64,000 nucleotides of DNA from Acidobacteria bacterium Ga0077551 (GTDB lineage Bacteria > Pseudomonadota > Alphaproteobacteria > Caulobacterales > Hyphomonadaceae): positions 1 through 64,000 of the forward strand of contig LNFC01000018.1 of NCBI GenBank assembly GCA_001464545.1, given 5' to 3'. The notes below the pieces were generated by a model that was not told the DNA's origin, searched no databases, and saw nothing but the letters and a program-made list of their open reading frames with translations. A program made the translations under genes and the position numbers. How positions within the stretch are numbered: the stretch's first letter is position 1; each line of letters opens with the position of its first letter. Positions 17,974-26,245 of the stretch are shown here, in pieces.

Positions 17974-18052
17974 GTTCGTTTCCGTCCGTTCGATTCCGGT
18001 GTGCGACGTTGGCGCCTCTTGATCGCGCCGTACGCCGAGTGATCTAGGCAGC

Positions 18053-19102
18053 ATGTCCGCAAACGCAATTTCGCCTCTTGCCGCACGCTGGATCCGGGCC
18101 TGGCTGATCCTGCTGGGCCTGCTCGTCTATGCGACCATCCTGGTCGGCGGCGCAACCCGGCTGACGGATTCCGGCCTCTCGATCACCGAATGGCAGCCCG
18201 TCAAGGGCGCCCTGCCGCCGATCGATACCTCGAGCTGGATGGCCGAGTTCGACAAGTACCGGGAGACGACCCAGTACAAGCTGCAGAACAAGGGCATGAG
18301 CCTCGCCGAGTTCCAGTTCATCTACTGGTGGGAGTGGGGCCATCGGCAACTGGGCCGGTTCATCGGCCTGGTCGCGGTTGTGGGCCTTGCCGTGTTCGCG
18401 GCGCGCCGCTGGCTCGTCGGAGGCCTGGGCTGGAAACTGCTCGGGCTCGTCGCGCTCGGCGGCCTGCAGGGCGCGATCGGCTGGTGGATGGTGGCGAGCG
18501 GGATCGGCGATACGGACCGGGTATCGGTTGCGCCCTATCGCTTGATGACGCATTTTTCGCTGGCGCTGCTGATCTTGTGCGTGATCACCTGGCTGTGGCT
18601 GTCCCTGCGAGCCGTGCCGCGTCCGGAAGGTCCGGCCCGGGGCAGGGGCGTTGCCATCGGCCTGCTGGCGCTTGTGTTCGTGCAGATGGCCACCGGCGCG
18701 CTGGTCGCGGGACTGGACGCCGGACGAAGCTATAATGACTGGCCGTTGATGGCGGGGGAGCTCATCCCCAGTCATTATATACAGGCCGATCTCGGCGTGC
18801 GCAGTTTCTTCGAAGGGCGCGCGGCGACGCAGTTTAATCACCGTTTCCTCGCCTACGTCCTTTGGGGCCTCAGCCTCTGGGCCGCGTGGCGCTACCGGGC
18901 GGGCGCACTGGCCCGGCCGTTTGCCGTGCTGGCGGCGCTGGTCAGCGCGCAGGCCGTGTGGGGCATCCTCACGCTGCTGAATGCCGCCCCCCTGACGCTC
19001 GCACTCGTGCATCAGGGGCTTGGCGTGATCGTGACCCTGTCGGCGGTCTACCTCGTCTGGCGGGCCGCCGGGCCGGTCACTCGGTTACCGGCTCCAGCGT
19101 AA
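18053..19102 (+). CDS. ctaA: Heme A synthase, COX15/CtaA family
   Basis: Inner-membrane enzyme that oxidises the C8 methyl of heme O to a formyl group, giving heme A for cytochrome c oxidase. Seen: 349 residues with eight membrane helices, the conserved RLTDSGLSITEW...PVKGALPP segment, the heme-ligand histidine in WWEWGHRQLGR, and later His residues in FNHRFLAY and LVHQGLGV. It is the long proteobacterial two-repeat type. Its last 26 bases overlap the convergent lipoprotein gene. Confidence 0.95.
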   Translation: MSANAISPLAARWIRAWLILLGLLVYATILVGGATRLTDSGLSITEWQPVKGALPPIDTSSWMAEFDKYRETTQYKLQNKGMSLAEFQFIYWWEWGHRQLGRFIGLVAVVGLAVFAARRWLVGGLGWKLLGLVALGGLQGAIGWWMVASGIGDTDRVSVAPYRLMTHFSLALLILCVITWLWLSLRAVPRPEGPARGRGVAIGLLALVFVQMATGALVAGLDAGRSYNDWPLMAGELIPSHYIQADLGVRSFFEGRAATQFNHRFLAYVLWGLSLWAAWRYRAGALARPFAVLAALVSAQAVWGILTLLNAAPLTLALVHQGLGVIVTLSAVYLVWRAAGPVTRLPAPA

Positions 19103-20051
19103 TCTCGCTCGGGTCGATGAACACGACCTGGTGCTCGCCCGCCGCATTCTCGCCTGCCACGACGACCACGCCGCCCGGAAAGCCGCCGGCCGGCAGGGTG
19201 CCCTGCGCGGTGATGGCCGTCGGGTTGCGGGGCGCCTGGATCGTGATGCCGTCACGCACGCCAACATCCATCGTGGTGAGGCCGTAGTCGGTCGAGATCT
19301 GGATCGGCTTGCCCTCTTCGAGCGAGAGCAACGCCGAATACTTGCCGCGCGTCAGCGAGGCCGAGTCGTCTGACCGCGGGGAGGCGACCAGGGTGTCGTA
19401 GGCGAACACGCAGGACGTGACCGGGAAGTCCGTCTGGGTCGAGGCTTCCGGCGTCCAGGTCAGGTCGCCGTTGACTTCCGACAGCACGCCGGTGGTCAGC
19501 GACATGGAGTTCGCCATCGTCCAGTAGGCTATCCGGATCAGCCCGCCTGCACTGGAGTCGCCCGTGCAGAGGCCCTGGATGTCGCGCTCTTCGGCAATCG
19601 GCAGGTCGATCTGGGTGGGGGCCATCAGGCCGGGGCTGAACACGTAGCCCTTGAGCTCGCCGGCCTCGGTGATCCCCGGGAACAGGGTAACGGCTGCGTC
19701 TCCGATACTGGTCGAGCGGCCGTCGGCAATCGCCTTCAGACGGAAGAGCGATGGCTCGCCGATCTGCTCGCCGTCCATGTTGAAGAAGTCGAGGCCGCCG
19801 CGTTCATACGCCACAGCAAGGATGGCGCCGCCGCCCGTCGACATCGCCACATCCCGGACGGGGCCGGAAAGCGGGCGGGTTGACCAGACGGCCGGAAGCT
19901 CCAATCCTGTAGTAATTGGGGCAGCTTGAGGGGGGGCTTCAGGGCCCTTTTCCTCGCGGGAACAAGCCACTGCGCCAAAAAGCACAATGGCCCCGGCAGC
20001 CGCGTTGACAAAGGGAGAAGCGGCGCTTAAACGCCAGCCCTTAATTTGCAT
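19077..20051 (-). CDS. Hypothetical lipoprotein
   Basis: Function not recognised. Seen: 324 residues starting MQIKGWRLS, a hydrophobic segment ending in a probable lipobox (FGAVAC), then a low-charge, beta-rich sequence with repeated glycine turns that could form a propeller-like fold (inference). GGAG stands 8 bases before the ATG at 20051; the open frame to 20126 would overlap rplM. It is divergent from rplM with only 38 bases between start codons, so the two promoters must interdigitate, and its 3' end overlaps ctaA antisense. Confidence 0.75.
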   Translation of the reverse strand: MQIKGWRLSAASPFVNAAAGAIVLFGAVACSREEKGPEAPPQAAPITTGLELPAVWSTRPLSGPVRDVAMSTGGGAILAVAYERGGLDFFNMDGEQIGEPSLFRLKAIADGRSTSIGDAAVTLFPGITEAGELKGYVFSPGLMAPTQIDLPIAEERDIQGLCTGDSSAGGLIRIAYWTMANSMSLTTGVLSEVNGDLTWTPEASTQTDFPVTSCVFAYDTLVASPRSDDSASLTRGKYSALLSLEEGKPIQISTDYGLTTMDVGVRDGITIQAPRNPTAITAQGTLPAGGFPGGVVVVAGENAAGEHQVVFIDPSEITLEPVTE

Positions 20052-20089
20052 TCCTGGAACTCCGAAATTGAGAGGCTCTGAGCAGAGCA

Positions 20090-20554
20090 ATGAAAACCTA
20101 TAACGCACCAGTAGGCGTAGAGACAAAGTGGGTCGTGATCGACGCGACGGGCGTCGTCGTCGGACGGCTTGCTTCTTACGTCGCCAAACGTCTCCGCGGC
20201 AAGCACCGCCCTGACTTTACCCCCCACGTCGACACCGGCGATCACGTCGTCGTGATCAACGCCGAGAAAGCTGTCTTCACGGGCAACAAGCTGACCGACA
20301 AGATCTACTACCGCCACACCGGCTACGCTGGCGGGATCAAGTCGACCACGGCAGGCAAGATCCTGTCCGGCCGCTTCCCGGAGCGCGCGCTTGAACTCGC
20401 TGTGAAGCGCATGATGCCGCGTGAAAGCGCGCTGTCGCGCCAGCAGTTCGGCAAGCTTCGCATCTATGCCGGCGGTGAGCATCCGCACGTCGCCCAACAA
20501 CCCGAGCTCGTCGACTTCAAATCGATGAACCGCAAGAACTCGAAAACGGCCTGA
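20090..20554 (+). CDS. rplM: 50S ribosomal protein L13
   Basis: Large-subunit ribosomal protein. Seen: [17 protein letters not shown] near the start, [12 protein letters not shown] in the middle, and the C-terminal [21 protein letters not shown]. The length of 154 residues is typical of alphaproteobacteria. rpsI follows after 5 bases, the universal rplM-rpsI pair. Confidence 0.98.
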   Translation: MKTYNAPVGVETKWVVIDATGVVVGRLASYVAKRLRGKHRPDFTPHVDTGDHVVVINAEKAVFTGNKLTDKIYYRHTGYAGGIKSTTAGKILSGRFPERALELAVKRMMPRESALSRQQFGKLRIYAGGEHPHVAQQPELVDFKSMNRKNSKTA

Positions 20555-20559
20555 TCCAC

Positions 20560-21042
20560 ATGACCGATACCTCCGCTTCCCTGAAAGACCTTGGCGCCAT
20601 GACCGGCGCACCGTCGGCACAGCCGGCCCTCAAGGTTGAACCGAAGATCGATGCCCAGGGCCGCGCCTATGGCACCGGCCGCCGCAAGGAAGCCACCGCC
20701 CGCGTCTGGATCAAGCGCGGCACCGGCAAGATCACCATCAACGGCCGGGATCAGGAAACCTACTTCGCACGTCCCGTTCTGCGCATGGTCATCGCCCAGC
20801 CGCTGATCGAAGCCGGCCGCGCGACCGAGTTTGACGTGATCTGCACCGTCAAGGGTTCGGGCCTCATGGGTCAGGCCGGCGCGGTTCGTCACGGCATTTC
20901 GCGCGCGCTCGTCGCGTTCGAGCCGGGCCTTCGCCCTGTGCTGAAACCCTTCGGCTTCATGACGCGCGATCCGCGCGTCGTCGAACGCAAGAAGTACGGC
21001 AAGGCGAAAGCGCGCCGCAGCTTCCAGTTCTCGAAGCGCTGA
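20560..21042 (+). CDS. rpsI: 30S ribosomal protein S9
   Basis: Small-subunit ribosomal protein whose basic C-terminal tail reaches the P-site tRNA. Seen: an alphaproteobacterial N-terminal extension of about 35 residues, then [16 protein letters not shown], the [14 protein letters not shown] segment, and the ending [17 protein letters not shown]. The second gene of the rplM operon, closed by a strong terminator. Confidence 0.98.
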   Translation: MTDTSASLKDLGAMTGAPSAQPALKVEPKIDAQGRAYGTGRRKEATARVWIKRGTGKITINGRDQETYFARPVLRMVIAQPLIEAGRATEFDVICTVKGSGLMGQAGAVRHGISRALVAFEPGLRPVLKPFGFMTRDPRVVERKKYGKAKARRSFQFSKR

Positions 21043-21069
21043 TCCGTTTACGGATTTACCGTGTTCAAG

Positions 21070-21105
21070 CGGGCGCTTCGGAGACGAAGCGCCCGTTTTG
21101 TTTTT
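21070..21105 (+). terminator. Rho-independent terminator of rplM-rpsI
   Basis: Perfect 11-base stem CGGGCGCTTCG/CGAAGCGCCCG with loop GAGA, followed by TTTTGTTTTT. Confidence 0.92.
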
Positions 21106-21130
21106 GCCCTGATCCCGGAGGAGTGGGCGC

Positions 21131-22066
21131 ATGAAACCCAAAGTCTTCATCGATGGCGAAGCCGGAACCACCGGCCTGCAGATTGCGTCCCGCCTCAAGG
21201 CACGGGATGATCTCGAGGTCCTGTCGATCGACGAGGCCAAGCGCAAGGATGCGGATGCGCGCGCGGCGATCATGAAGAAGGCGGACGCGGTGATCCTCTG
21301 CCTGCCGGACGACGCGGCGCGGCTGGCCGTGAGTCTCGTCGAGAACCCCAACACCGTGATCATCGATGCCTCGACCGCGCACCGCACCTCGCCGGGCTGG
21401 GTCTACGGGTTTCCGGAAATGGACCGCGGCCAGCGCGCCGCGATTGCCGCTTCGGCGCGGATCTCAAATCCCGGGTGCTACCCCACCGGTTTCATAGCGC
21501 TGGTGCGCCCGCTGGTCGTCTCCGGTTTGCTGCCGCCGGACTGGCCGGTCACCGTGAACGCCGTATCCGGATATTCCGGCGGCGGAAAACCGATGATCGC
21601 GGAGTTCGAGACGCGCGAGACGGAGGACAATTTCCGCATCTACGCGCTGGGCCAGACGCACAAGCATCCGCCCGAGATGAAGAAGCACGCAGCGCTCGCG
21701 CATCTGCCGATGTTCCTTCCGTCCGTCGGCCGGTTCGCGCAGGGTATGATCATCGAGGTGCCGCTGCCGCTCTGGGCCTTGCCGAAGAAGCCGAAGCGGG
21801 CGGCGGTGCACGCGATGCTGAAGGCCGGCTATCAGGGCGAGACCTTCGTCAAGGTGATCGGGCTCGCGGAAGGTGACGCGCTCAAGACGCTGGGCGCCGA
21901 AGGCTGCAACGACACCAACCGGCTGGAGCTCTACGTGTTCGGCAATGACGAGCAGGCGCGCCTCGTCGCGCGGCTGGACAATCTCGGCAAGGGCGCTTCG
22001 GGCGCCGCCGTGCAGAACCTCAACATCGCGCTGGGGCTGGATGAAAGCGCGGGCTTGGCGGGATAG
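21131..22066 (+). CDS. argC: N-acetyl-gamma-glutamyl-phosphate reductase, short (type 2) form
   Basis: Reduces N-acetylglutamyl phosphate to the semialdehyde in arginine synthesis, using NADPH. Seen: the Rossmann start KVFIDGEAGTTGLQI, and the active-site C116 in SNPGCYPTG. At 311 residues it belongs to the short ArgC class common in alphaproteobacteria (about 310 residues versus about 345 for type 1). GGAGGAG precedes the ATG. It stands downstream of the rpsI terminator, as a single gene. Confidence 0.95.
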   Translation: MKPKVFIDGEAGTTGLQIASRLKARDDLEVLSIDEAKRKDADARAAIMKKADAVILCLPDDAARLAVSLVENPNTVIIDASTAHRTSPGWVYGFPEMDRGQRAAIAASARISNPGCYPTGFIALVRPLVVSGLLPPDWPVTVNAVSGYSGGGKPMIAEFETRETEDNFRIYALGQTHKHPPEMKKHAALAHLPMFLPSVGRFAQGMIIEVPLPLWALPKKPKRAAVHAMLKAGYQGETFVKVIGLAEGDALKTLGAEGCNDTNRLELYVFGNDEQARLVARLDNLGKGASGAAVQNLNIALGLDESAGLAG

Positions 22067-22099
22067 GGCTGCGTCCCTGCACAATCACCATCTGGCGCG

Positions 22100-22124
22100 G
22101 GAACATTTGCCGCTGGCATCCGTT
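22100..22124 (+). promoter_or_regulatory. EcfG-type general stress promoter
   Basis: GGAAC (22100-22104), a 16-base spacer, and CGTT (22121-22124) match exactly the GGAAC-N16/17-CGTT consensus of the alphaproteobacterial general stress sigma factor EcfG. It lies about 45 bases before the likely start codon of the PRC-barrel gene. Confidence 0.75.
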
Positions 22125-22168
22125 GTGTTCGCGGGGTTCGTGTTGACCCGCCCCACATGGAGCACACA

Positions 22169-22537
22169 ATGACCACCAGCGACATCGCCGCCAGCGGACT
22201 GATCAGTTCAAGGAAGGTTGAAGGCACGGCTGTCTTCAACGTCGAAGGCGAAAAGCTCGGCTCGGTCGATTGCCTGATGATCGACAAGCAGTCCGGCCAG
22301 GTGGCGTACGCGGTGATGTCGTTCAGCGGCTTCCTCGGCCTCGGCGAGAAACGCCATCCCGTGCCCTGGGGATCGATGAACTATGACAAGTCCAAGGATG
22401 GCTATGTCGTCAGTCTGTCCAAGGACGAACTGGAAGCCGCGCCGAACCTCAATCCCGGTGAGTACGGCCAGCTCGGCGACCGCGCCTACGAGGAAACGGT
22501 CTACACCCACTACAAGGCCGAGCCTTACTGGCTCTGA
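22169..22537 (+). CDS. PRC-barrel domain protein, likely general stress protein
   Basis: A 122-residue soluble protein with one PRC-barrel domain (about 10-85: LISSRKVEGTAVFNVEGEKLG...VPWGSMNYD), a beta-barrel fold found in stress and photosynthetic proteins. The start at 22169 (MTTSDIAASG) is preferred: it has GGAG six bases upstream, while the ATG at 22157 has none. The exact EcfG promoter upstream agrees with the frequent presence of PRC-barrel genes in EcfG regulons (recalled). It converges on phaC with 7 bases between the stops. The molecular role is not known. Confidence 0.9.
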   Translation: MTTSDIAASGLISSRKVEGTAVFNVEGEKLGSVDCLMIDKQSGQVAYAVMSFSGFLGLGEKRHPVPWGSMNYDKSKDGYVVSLSKDELEAAPNLNPGEYGQLGDRAYEETVYTHYKAEPYWL

Positions 22538-22544
22538 CCCGCCG

Positions 22545-24377
22545 TTATTTCTGCGGCAACGGGATGTCGGCGAGGCGCACCTTGGCATAAGTGCCCGGCG
22601 CCGCGCCGAGACCCATGTCTTTCGGCTGCACGGCGGTGACCTTGCGGCCCGATTTCGGACGCAGCCAGTCCCACCATGTCGGCCACCAGCTTCCGCCGAT
22701 TTCCGTAGATGTCTCCAGCCACTCGTTGGCCGAAGCGCCGAGTTTGCCGGGATTGACCCAGTGCTGATACTTCTTGGCGTCCGGATGGTTCACCACGCCG
22801 GCGATGTGGCCTGAGCCCGAGAGCACGAAGGTCGCGTCCCCGCCATACAGTTTCGCGGTGCGGAACACGCTCTCGTAAGGCACGATATGGTCGTCCTTCG
22901 AGGCCTGCAGCATGACCGGGATGGTGATCTTCTTCGGGTCGATGTTTAGTCCGAGTACGGTATATTCGCCTTGGGCAAGCCGGTTCTCGGAATAGCATTC
23001 CTTCAGATAGCGCCGGTGGACGGGGCCGGGAATGTTGGTCTGGTCGGCGTTCCAGTAGAGCAGGTCGAACGGGCGCGGCGGCTTGCCGAGCATGTACATG
23101 TCCACGACATAGCGCCAGACGAGATCGATCGGGCGCAGCCAGTTGAAGGTCTCGTACATGTCCTTGCCCGGCATGATGCCGCCATGCTCGTCAATCAGGC
23201 CGTAGACATAATCCCGGCCCGGACCATCGGTGAACACTTTCAGGTCGCCGGCGAGTTCGAAGTCTGACTGCGAGGCGAAGAAGGTAGCGGAAGAAATCTT
23301 GTCATACCCGGTGGCCGACATGTGGGCGAGGGCGGAGGTGAGCAGCGTGCCGCCGATGCAATAGCCGACTGCGTTCAGCGACTTCGCGCCGGAAGCCTGC
23401 AGCGCGCCTTCGACGGCGGCATAGATGCCTTTCTTGACGTAATCGTCCCAGTCATAATCCATCGTCACCTTGTCGGCCGAGCGCCAGGAGACGACGAACA
23501 CCGTAAGGCCCCGGTCCACGAGCCAGCGGATCATCGAATTCTCGGCGCGCAGGTCGAGGATGTAGAACTTGTTGATCCAGGGCGGGAAAATCAGCAGCGG
23601 TTTCGAATAGGCTTGCGGCTGCGACGGCGCATACTGGATCAATTCGAGCAGGTCGTTACGGAAGACGACTTCGCCAGGCGCCGTGGCGATGTTCACGCCG
23701 ACTTCGAACGGCGTCTCGTCCGTCTGCGAAATGTAGAGCTTGCCATTGCCCTTGCGGACATCCTCGCGCGCCATGCGCAGGCCGGCCAGCACGCTTTCGC
23801 CGCCGCTTTCCATGAAGGTGCGCAGGGCCTGCGGGTTGGTGCCGAGGAAGTTGGTGGGCGAGAGGCTCTCGGTCAGCAGCTGCATGAAGAAGCGCGCGCG
23901 CAGCTGCACGGCCGGATCCATGCCGGTCGCCCGGTCCGCGAGGCTGTTCATCCACTTCGAATTCACGTCATAGGCCTTGCGGATGAACTTGAAGGCGGGG
24001 TTTACCTGCCATTCCGGGTCTGAGAACCGCTTGTCCTTTTCCTTCGGGGATTCCTGTGAGATCGTCTCGGACACCATCTCCTGCCAGAGATTCATCCAGC
24101 CCTGCATCAGTTCAAGGTTCGCCTGCATCATCGCCATCGGGTTCATGGCGAGGCTCTGGCCGACTTCGCGGAACGCGTCGGTGGCGCCCATCGGGTCGCC
24201 CTTGGTGACGGTGGACAGGGGCCCGGAGCCGGTCATCACCTCGGCCATCAGGGCCTGGGACTCGGTATTGGCGAGCGCCAGCGTCGTCATCAGGATCTGC
24301 CAGCGCATCGGGTCCTGCGCCGCCATAAGCGCCGCAAGCGGTTCCTGACCCGAGGTCGGTGGGTTGGCGCTGCTCAT
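22545..24377 (-). CDS. phaC: Class I poly(3-hydroxyalkanoate) synthase
   Basis: Polymerises 3-hydroxyacyl-CoA into storage polyester on granules. Seen: an N-terminal PhaC domain, and an alpha/beta-hydrolase core with the lipase-like box G-Y-C-I-G-G. The nucleophile Cys is residue 340 with this start. The catalytic Asp lies in ASKDDHIVPYES and the His in SGSGHIAGVVNHP. A length of about 610 residues and no neighbouring phaE or phaR indicate the single-subunit class I enzyme. Two starts are possible: 24377 (MSSANPP, AGGA close upstream) or 24410. Neither phaA nor phaB is here. Confidence 0.94.
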   Translation of the reverse strand: MSSANPPTSGQEPLAALMAAQDPMRWQILMTTLALANTESQALMAEVMTGSGPLSTVTKGDPMGATDAFREVGQSLAMNPMAMMQANLELMQGWMNLWQEMVSETISQESPKEKDKRFSDPEWQVNPAFKFIRKAYDVNSKWMNSLADRATGMDPAVQLRARFFMQLLTESLSPTNFLGTNPQALRTFMESGGESVLAGLRMAREDVRKGNGKLYISQTDETPFEVGVNIATAPGEVVFRNDLLELIQYAPSQPQAYSKPLLIFPPWINKFYILDLRAENSMIRWLVDRGLTVFVVSWRSADKVTMDYDWDDYVKKGIYAAVEGALQASGAKSLNAVGYCIGGTLLTSALAHMSATGYDKISSATFFASQSDFELAGDLKVFTDGPGRDYVYGLIDEHGGIMPGKDMYETFNWLRPIDLVWRYVVDMYMLGKPPRPFDLLYWNADQTNIPGPVHRRYLKECYSENRLAQGEYTVLGLNIDPKKITIPVMLQASKDDHIVPYESVFRTAKLYGGDATFVLSGSGHIAGVVNHPDAKKYQHWVNPGKLGASANEWLETSTEIGGSWWPTWWDWLRPKSGRKVTAVQPKDMGLGAAPGTYAKVRLADIPLPQK

Positions 24378-24448
24378 AGGTCCTAGTTTTGCCCTGTTTC
24401 TTGCGCTCATCTATCCATCACAATGTTTGTGATTTAATGAGATTAACC

Positions 24449-24880
24449 ATGAAAAACACGGCGATTCTCCTGTGCGGCGTGCCGCTTTTGCTGGCATCTG
24501 CGTGTACCTCTTCGTTTTCGAAGGTGCGCGGTGCCCTTAACGATGCGCCGGAATGGTATGAAGCGCGCCGGACCGAGATCCGGGGTGAGGGGTATCCGGC
24601 GATCGCCGACATCCCCACCGTGGACGCAAATTGGAAGCCTGGCGAGAGGCTGGCGGCCTCGGGAGAAGAAATCGCGGTGATTCAGGCGGCCTTCGCGGCA
24701 GATGCGCGGGCGCAGGCCCCGGCGGCCGGCGCGGCGGAAATCGCGGCCGTGGTGGCGGAAATCCAGGGCGCATTCGAGCCCGGCTTGCCCCCCGGCGAGT
24801 TCTTCACAGAGACCGAGATTGCGGCGATCCGGGCGAGTTTCAACGTGCCGCGCGTGACCGAAGGCGTGATCTCCCAATGA
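24449..24880 (+). CDS. Hypothetical lipoprotein, translationally coupled to the aminotransferase
   Basis: Function not recognised. Seen: MKNTAILLCGVPLLLASAC, a signal sequence with a lipobox ending at the cysteine, then about 125 residues with an EWYEARRTEIRGEGYPAIADIP segment and an Ala/Glu-rich helical C-terminal half. The ATG at 24449 begins the signal peptide. The gene ends ATGA, sharing bases with the start of the aminotransferase gene, which suggests co-translation although the products act in different compartments. It is divergent from phaC. Confidence 0.75.
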   Translation: MKNTAILLCGVPLLLASACTSSFSKVRGALNDAPEWYEARRTEIRGEGYPAIADIPTVDANWKPGERLAASGEEIAVIQAAFAADARAQAPAAGAAEIAAVVAEIQGAFEPGLPPGEFFTETEIAAIRASFNVPRVTEGVISQ

Positions 24881-26088
24881 TCAATACAGATTTTCACAAG
24901 ATCCGGCGGCTGCCGCCCTACGTCTTCGAACAGGTTAACCGGACCAAGGCGGCCCTGCGCGCCAAGGGCGCCGACATCATTGACCTCGGCATGGGCAATC
25001 CGGACCTGCCGACGCCCAAGCATATCGTCGACAAACTGGTCGAGACCGCCCGCAAGCCGGACGTCAACGGCTATTCCGCCTCCCGTGGCATCCCCGGCCT
25101 GCGCCGCGCGTTGACCGACTATTACAAGCGCCGCTTCGACGTGAAGCTCGACAAGGACCGGGAAGTCATCGTCACGCTCGGGTCGAAGGAAGGCTTTGCC
25201 AACCTCGCCCAGGCGATCAGCGCGCCGGGCGACGTCATCCTCGCGCCGGATCCGTCCTATCCGCTCCACCATTTCGGCTTCATCATCGCCGGCGCCTCGA
25301 TCCGCGGCGTGCCCGCGCATACGCCAGAACAGTACCTGTCGAACCTCGGCCGCGCGGTGAAATACTCCGTGCCGCCGCCGACCGCGATGGTGCTCTGCTT
25401 CCCGTCGAACCCGACCGCCGCCGTCTGCGATCTCGACTTCTACAAGGAAGCCGTAAAGTTCGCGAAGAAGCACGATCTCTGGATCCTGTCGGACCTCGCC
25501 TATAACGAAATCTACTTCGACGAACCGACCCCCTCGATCCTGCAGGTCGACGGCGCGAAGGATATCGCGGTCGAGTTCACCACCATGTCGAAAACCTATT
25601 CGATGGCCGGCTGGCGCGTCGGCTTCGTGGCGGGCAATGACAAGCTGATCGCCGCGCTCGCCCGCGTGAAGTCGTATCTCGACTACGGCGCCTATACGCC
25701 GATCCAGGTCGCTGCCGTCGCCGCCCTCGATGGCCCGCAGGACTGCGTGGACGATATCCGCCGGATCTACCGTACACGGCGCGATGCGCTGGTGGAGAGC
25801 TTCACGCGCGCCGGCTGGCCGGTGCCGAGCCCCAAGGCCTCGATGTTCGCCTGGGCCCCGATCCCGGAGAAGCTCCGCCATCTCGGCAGCCTCGAATTCT
25901 CGATCCAGCTGATCAACGAAGCCCACGTTGCCGTCGCCCCCGGCGCAGGCTTCGGCGAGCACGGCGATGACTATGTCCGCATCGCCCTCGTCGAAAACGA
26001 GCAACGCATCCGCCAGGCCGGCCGCAACATCCGCAAATTCCTCGCCGCCCACGGCGTCAAGGAAATCAAGCCGGTGGCGGCGGAGTAA
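24877..26088 (+). CDS. Class I/II aminotransferase, probable AlaC-like alanine/glutamate transaminase
   Basis: PLP-dependent fold-type I aminotransferase in the cytosol. Seen: 403 residues, MGNPDLPTP near the N-terminus, GYSASRGIPGLRRAL, the FPSNPTA motif, and the PLP lysine K239 in SKTYSMAGWRVGF. The sequence style is that of the AlaC/YfdZ group, often annotated automatically as LL-diaminopimelate aminotransferase. The alternatives (aspartate or diaminopimelate as donor) cannot be excluded. Its start overlaps the lipoprotein stop (ATGA). Homoserine dehydrogenase follows after 157 bases, hinting at an aspartate-family or branched-chain link (inference). Confidence 0.87.
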   Translation: MINTDFHKIRRLPPYVFEQVNRTKAALRAKGADIIDLGMGNPDLPTPKHIVDKLVETARKPDVNGYSASRGIPGLRRALTDYYKRRFDVKLDKDREVIVTLGSKEGFANLAQAISAPGDVILAPDPSYPLHHFGFIIAGASIRGVPAHTPEQYLSNLGRAVKYSVPPPTAMVLCFPSNPTAAVCDLDFYKEAVKFAKKHDLWILSDLAYNEIYFDEPTPSILQVDGAKDIAVEFTTMSKTYSMAGWRVGFVAGNDKLIAALARVKSYLDYGAYTPIQVAAVAALDGPQDCVDDIRRIYRTRRDALVESFTRAGWPVPSPKASMFAWAPIPEKLRHLGSLEFSIQLINEAHVAVAPGAGFGEHGDDYVRIALVENEQRIRQAGRNIRKFLAAHGVKEIKPVAAE

Positions 26089-26102
26089 CCTTCCCTTGAA
26101 CT

Positions 26103-26124
26103 CCTCTCCCGCCTGCGGGAGGGG
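26103..26124. repeat. CCTCTCCCGC-type palindrome between the aminotransferase and hom genes
   Basis: CTCCCGC-CT-GCGGGAG is a perfect 7-base inverted repeat that can be extended by three weaker pairs, followed by GGGGGCAGGGGTG. It resembles the short CCCTCTCCC...GGGAGAGGG intergenic palindromes scattered in alphaproteobacterial genomes (recalled). The 157-base gap holds no gene. Confidence 0.5.
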
Positions 26125-26245
26125 GCAGGGGTGCGGCGCTTCTGCGGGCGCATGCACCCTTGCCGGGTAATCCCGCCCTCAGGGCTTCCGCCTGCCTCCC
26201 AAACCGGCTATTGCCCCCTCCAAACCGTAGCGTAAGGGGCGCCCG

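Noticed and set aside
24437-24451. TTAA-N5-TTAACCAT resembling a CtrA site before the lipoprotein gene
   Set aside because: CtrA sites need a 7-base spacing, and this motif overlaps the start codon. Other TTAA pairs seen (upstream of pepA and near 55155) also have the wrong spacing.
24682-26157. 491-codon minus-strand frame opposite the aminotransferase
   Set aside because: It is Arg/Asp/Gly-rich shadow sequence of a clearly conserved PLP enzyme. Long antisense frames are expected at this GC content.
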